From positions 1,384,501 to 1,448,500 of the forward strand of contig BSBK01001879.1 in NCBI GenBank assembly GCA_027943335.1: 64,000 nucleotides of DNA, read 5' to 3'. The translations under genes and the position numbers were made by a program. Below the pieces are notes generated by a model. The model searched no databases, was not told where the DNA came from, and saw only the letters and a list, made by a program, of their open reading frames with translations. Of the stretch, positions 59,477 through 64,000 are shown piece by piece. This stretch comes from Chamaecyparis obtusa. Lineage: Eukaryota; Streptophyta; Pinopsida; Cupressales; Cupressaceae. How positions within the stretch are numbered: position 1 is the first letter of the stretch; every line of letters begins with the position of its first letter.

Positions 59477-59747
59477 ATGATCAAGATGTATAAGGAGGTA
59501 CCAAAGCTAAATAAGGACAACTTCCCTACATGGCAAAGTTTGATGAAGTTGCATCTAGCTAGTATTGGTGATTCTGCAAAGTACTATGTTGAGCATGACT
59601 ATGTCACACCTGTTGCACCTTTGATTGTTGAGGAAATGAGAGCTAAACAAGAACACAATTAGGCAATGTTGGAAAGTGCATCTGCCCTAAGCTATCTTGA
59701 ATTTGAGGACATCAAGGATTGCACAAATGCTAAGAAAATGTGGGACA
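59477..59747 (+). pseudogene. gag: Cop4 gag N-terminal fragment
   Basis: ATG at 59477 (MIKMYKEVPKLNKDNFPTWQS). It continues through HLASIGDSAKYYVEHDY and one TAG stop near 59660 to EFEDIKDCTNAKKMWD, where homology to Cop1 3362-3630 ends at the Lrd2 LTR. Confidence 0.85.
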
Positions 59748-61021
59748 TGTTAGCTCTTTTTCATGTAGAATTGCCAATATAGTTTTCAAACTTGACTCTC
59801 GGGTTCTCAACTCTGGATTCTTACAGGGAAAAAGCTAATTAATAAGGACCAAGTCCTTCTTCTACTTCAGGCTCCATAGACCCAGGCGGGTGTACCTGTC
59901 TTTAGACTCACTGCTTCATAATGAAATCCTATAGTGGATCAAAGGTTCTAGCAATGATTTACTAATACCTCTTGCTGCAACTGATGCAGAGCTTGGAAAT
60001 CCAATCCATGATATTAACAGAAGTAAACACTCATTGCAAAAAAATGGCAAGTGTGACAAGGATAAACTCCTTCTTTTCAAGCTTTGAACTCGGGCAGGTT
60101 AACCCATGTTAGATCTACTTCTTAAAAGGATCACAACATTAGTTTATATCCTGGATACAAACATTATCTTCTCAGTCATTCAAACATACATGAAAGTAAA
60201 TTATTATTCAAGTTTTGTTGAGGATGAGATCTCTGCAAATCGAGGATAGACTAGTGCCTTATCTTTGGGTATAGAGTCAAATAGTGAAACATATATTTAC
60301 AGAAATCTTCTAAATGAAACACAAACAAATCCCAGATGAAATGCCTTACAATTCATCCTCTCTTAAACACATTTGATCATCAAATTCTTGCCAAATTCCT
60401 AAGCTCTCAAAAATTAACCTAAAGACATTACCCTTTCCTTGAAAGGAGCTAGAGATTAAAATCACAGATACCTTGTAAATGGTATATCAAAACTACCTTA
60501 CAGATTCAATACACAAAAGCCACAGAATTCAAACAAGAAGACAATTGAAATCATGCAAGGGAATTCTATTGTATTCCAGTAAAATTTCACTGCATCAATA
60601 CATTTCAAAATCTGATAAAATATTCTAAGATTTCAACAATGGAGCCAAACCTCCCTCTACAGCATATTTTTTCAACCTCCTCTCAAAAGAGTAAAACTTA
60701 CTATATATAACATAGCCATCTTGGAATCCTTGAAAGGATGCAACAAGCTTGGGATGGCTAGAAAAGATACTATACTAGAGACAAGATTACAAACTGACAA
60801 ACAGATTGTAACAACACATTACAAAAATCTTTTCTCAATAATTCAGCAGGTGGCATCTTTGTCTAAAGATATTTCAGAGCAGTTGCTGAATTTGCTACAT
60901 GAATGATGACTACCATTTCGGCTAACTTACATCATCCTTTGTTTGAAACTTTCTCTCCCTCAATTTCTAGATCAGGTGCCATCTGCAACTCTATTCTTCC
61001 TCTTCCTCTATAAGTTCGACA
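59748..61021 (-). repeat. Lrd2 putative 3' LTR
   Basis: 1274 bases, from TGTTAGCTC (where Cop4 gag homology ends) to GTTCGACA (next to the polypurine tract). It has TG...CA ends. The other LTR is not in the window, so the call rests on these borders. Confidence 0.5.
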
Positions 61022-61046
61022 ACTGGCCCCTTTTTCTTCTTTATCA
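61022..61046 (-). other. Lrd2 polypurine tract
   Basis: On the minus strand, AAAGAAGAAAAAGGGGCCAG just ahead of the LTR TG. Confidence 0.6.
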
Positions 61047-61083
61047 TTAGCTTCTCCCAAGCCGCTACTTCATCATCTGATGG

Positions 61084-64000
61084 CTAGTTGTAAGTCTGTA
61101 ATTCTTGTAAAAAGTTGACTTGCTTGTCCCACATGGAGTCAGTTATATTTTTGGCTTCTGCCACAAATCGTATGCAATCATTTTCAATTTTAAAAAGACT
61201 GTCAATGATGCTATTACATCTCTCAAAATCCAAAGTATTGTCATTATTAAGGAAAGCATCTTGTGTAATCACCAACTGATCCATTGACAGCTTCCATTCC
61301 TCCAACTTGATCAAGTTTCCACTGTCATCACATACCGTAGGCAGATACTTGCTATAATGTTTATCAAACATAAACAACTTAACCCTCACTTGGTTGGACT
61401 TACCTTTAAAAAACTTTGAAATAGCATTTATTAAGCCAATCTTCTCAAAAACTTTTGTAACTACTCCAGGGATCTCAAGCTTATGCTCTTGTAGGCTATC
61501 AAGTTTATCAAACAAAAAACTTCTTCCAGACCAAACACTATGAAGTGGCTCCAAAGTAGCCAATGATTCATTTATCTTTCTATTGGTCTGGTGTAATTGG
61601 CTGACTAATTGATAAACTATATCCATTTTCTCTATTATCTTATCTCGCCTGTATTGCACAATCTTTGACATGGTGTCCAAAGATGCCTCTATCCTTATCT
61701 TATCTAAATCTTCATTAGGTCCCTCAAGTACTTCTTCATCAATTTGAATTGGGACCTCAATCTGCATAGGGGGGACAACAACTACCTTCAAAGCTTCTTC
61801 TAGCTTAACTTTTATCCCTGCCAATTCATCTTCTAGCTGCTTGATCTTCATCAATTTTAAATCTTTTTCCTTGGCCACCAGGTTTGCACTTTCAAACAAC
61901 TTCAAGTACCTTTCAGATAATTGAACTATTTTTGCCTCATTTAGGTTAGCCCAATGAGTCACTGCCTTAGAAACTTCAAGGTTAGTTGTATTCTGCATAG
62001 TCCAAATAATCTGATTCCCTTCCATTTTATCCTCTATACTCAATAGGGATGGCTTTTGAGTCCTAGGGGCCATGGACCACATTGCAATAGCTTGAGACTT
62101 AGGGTCATAGCCACTTCCTCTTATCATATCACCAATGTGAACCTCATATGATAGGCTGCCCGGTGGTTGCCTTCTTATTTGATCTATGATGAAAGCAGAA
62201 GTCAGATCCCATCCTGGAGTCAATAGCATTCCACTTGACTTGACCAGTTGTCTAGCTTCATCTATAGTTATGGGATCAAGGCTAGGATCATAAGAATTTA
62301 AGGCTCTCAATGTCTCTTCACTTGGCTCCATACCTTCAGGTAGAAGTTTCCTCACTTCTTGCTACTTATTGCAAACAAGGAAACTCTTGAATTCATCAGT
62401 TTTAATAAACTGGTCATCACTCAAAAATTCTTCTTGATAGACCTCTCTGATATCCCTTTCTGACCATAGGGACTGTTCCTTATTTGCTTCATTAGTGGCC
62501 ACCTTCTTTCCTTCTCTTATTGCTTTTCTCAATTGGTGATGGTAAATCCTATCACCTGGCACTAGAGAAGATGCTCTATCAATTGTTCTCTTTTGTTTTT
62601 CCTACCTTGAAGGCTCTCCTACCTCAAGCCTTTGTTTCTTCAAGGGTGGCTCTGGAGTATCCCCTATTTCTGGTTGGTCTTCAATAGGCCTAACACTTTG
62701 TACATCTTCCATTTGTGGTAGGCTGTTCCCTTCCTGTGACTCATCAGAAAACTCCTCTTGATCAGAAGATGAATAGTCTTTCATTTTCTTTGGTTGACTC
62801 TGGTCAATCAACTTCTCCAACTAATTTGATAGAGTTTCATGCATCTCTATCATCTTGTCAATTCTTTTTAAATAGGGAAGGTCAGGGAAGAAACCCTCAA
62901 AAGGAAGCTGGGTTGCCATCACTTATTTTGACAAGTCTATCAAATCAAAGTACCTGTTCCATCTCCTCTTGACCTCATCATCATCAATGATGTTTCTGAC
63001 TACATCCTCCTCATCCAAACCTTCATGTTCTTTGTTCACACCAATGTTTGGGATGTATAGCATCCTGGCAATTTTGATAAAGCCCTCAGGATCTACATGT
63101 CTACAAGCACCAGTAGCCATTTTGAACTGATTTAACCATGTAGTAATTTGAGGAAATGCCCTCTTTCCTACCAGGAAGTCACCTACCTTGAATTTCCTAG
63201 GTGTGAATGTACCCTTCCTATGAGGGGCTAGAATTTCCCTGTCTGTCCACATCAACTGCCACACAAATTCCAAACAAGCAACCTTTGGAGGCACAAATTT
63301 TGGTAACAGATGTGGGGGTTGGGGGAAACTGTAGAATTTCAAAAAGGTAGCATTCTCCCCTAAGTAAAAATCACCCCAATTGTGATCTCCCTCCCATTTG
63401 TTCACAAACTACACTGGTCGTAGGAGCTTGAGGACCCTTGGGGATATCCTTGTAGTGTTGATACCTAGCATCCTTACAAGAGGATACACAATGAAATTCT
63501 GAAAGAGACAAAAATTCCCCTCATTGGAAGTAGAATTCTACATCCTCACCCATAATTGCACTGGATTATACTGGCCTTCAAAGTTGAACCTTGGCTTCAG
63601 CATGTTCGAATCAAAACTATTAATATTGAAGAACAAAATTAAGTGCATTAGCAAAGAATAATGCATGAACTTAATTGGGCTCTTACTATCCTTGACAGAA
63701 ATCAAACCCTCATGCATTCTATCAATGATATACTAGATGTAATCATAGTCAGTGTTAACCAAAGAATTATGGATGTCCAGGATAATCATCAAAAGATCAG
63801 CTGGTAAAAATTTTGTATCCCCATCAATTCCCAAAACCCTACACAACCCATAACAAGTTTGCTTCATGTAATGTTGAAGGGACTTAAATTGGTAAGGGGC
63901 ATTCATGTGAGCAGGGAGGGGAGCTATATACTTATCCTATTTTGGGATATGCTTCATTATTTGGTCCTTCACTATCCCTATGTTCTTCTTGTACCTCTCC
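61084..64000 (-). pseudogene. Lrd2 long ORF, unknown retroelement protein, C-terminal 972 codons
   Basis: A single minus-strand frame runs from the window edge to the stop at 61084 with about eight internal stops and no frameshift. All are TAG (near 63938, 63734, 63539, 63408, 62823, 62601 and 62361) except a TAA near 62922. Features from the N-terminal side: a helical part with YIIDRMHEGLISVKDSK then YSLLMHLILFF (63630-63735), a tryptophan-containing block with FVWQLMWTDREIL and KFKVGDFLVGKRAF (near 63200), an acidic serine-rich linker with KKQR (62640-62800), a globular part (62355-61950), then a long coiled coil and helical end. The first block parallels Lrd1 ORF2 near 17109-17220. The function is unknown. 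Confidence 0.6.

Larger units (their letters stand above)
57936..59747 (+). mobile_element. Cop4: Ty1/copia element, 5' end only
   Basis: 5' LTR, primer site and gag start, cut at about 59747 by Lrd2. It is the same family as Cop1-3 by its gag opening and by conserved LTR blocks. Its remaining part would lie right of Lrd2, outside the window. Confidence 0.8.
59748..64000 (-). mobile_element. Lrd2: LTR element with a very long unknown ORF, incomplete
   Basis: A putative 3' LTR (59748-61021), a polypurine tract and one long minus-strand frame running off the right edge. No protease, RT, RNase H or integrase is visible in the 3 kb next to the LTR, where a gypsy or copia element would show pol. 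The layout (long ORF ending just before the polypurine tract) is that of Lrd1. It is inserted in Cop4 gag. The first half of the element is not in the window. Confidence 0.6.

Overview
This window reads as plant nuclear DNA from the repeat-filled part of a large genome. It is AT-rich and I recognise no host gene. From position 1 to 53949 it is one stack of nested LTR retrotransposons, and 57936-64000 is a second, smaller nest. tRNA-iMet-type primer sites, a Ty3/gypsy pol with two RNase H domains and gag-PR-INT-RT-RH copia polyproteins all point to a plant. A gymnosperm or other giant-genome seed plant is plausible, but the species is not determined. The element names below are local labels.

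Layout and order of events. Gy3 (Ty3/gypsy, minus; 5' LTR 53112-53949, gag to 52669) was entered by Cop3 (Ty1/copia, minus; 5' LTR 51152-52668). The Cop3 gag was hit twice: by Cop2 (copia, minus, 42356-50158, with a TSD carrying one change) and by Gy1 (Tat-like gypsy, minus, 5' LTR 41379-42262, running off the left edge). The Gy1 gag was in turn broken by Cop1 (copia, plus, 1808-12188, perfect TSD GATTA) and by Lrd1 (plus, 13182-39125, TSD GACTT). The gag frame resumes when one TSD copy is removed at the Lrd1 site. The 3' LTR of Cop1 holds a small non-coding element, Sm1 (9581-12127). Lrd1 holds a complete 17.6-kb Tat-type gypsy element, Tat2 (17737-35332).

The most unusual elements are Lrd1 and Lrd2 (59748-64000, minus, incomplete). 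Both have LTRs and a polypurine tract but show no protease, integrase, reverse transcriptase or RNase H in the visible sequence. Instead each carries a very long reading frame that ends just before the 3' LTR. Lrd1 also has a first frame with heptad-rich sequence and five zinc knuckles, and its second frame has what looks like its own TATA box and leader. Lrd2 is inserted in the gag of a fourth copia copy, Cop4 (plus, 5' LTR 57936-59417).

Tat2 has a 5.3-kb leader with an array of hairpins whose arms share one sequence, a G-patch-like motif after the protease, and a 50-base extension ahead of its 5' LTR with no clear TSD. Every coding region in the window is broken. Many breaks are in-frame TAG or TGA stops with few frameshifts, the pattern expected from decay of methylated cytosines. 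The stretch 53950-57935 holds a long TA microsatellite and no recognised gene.
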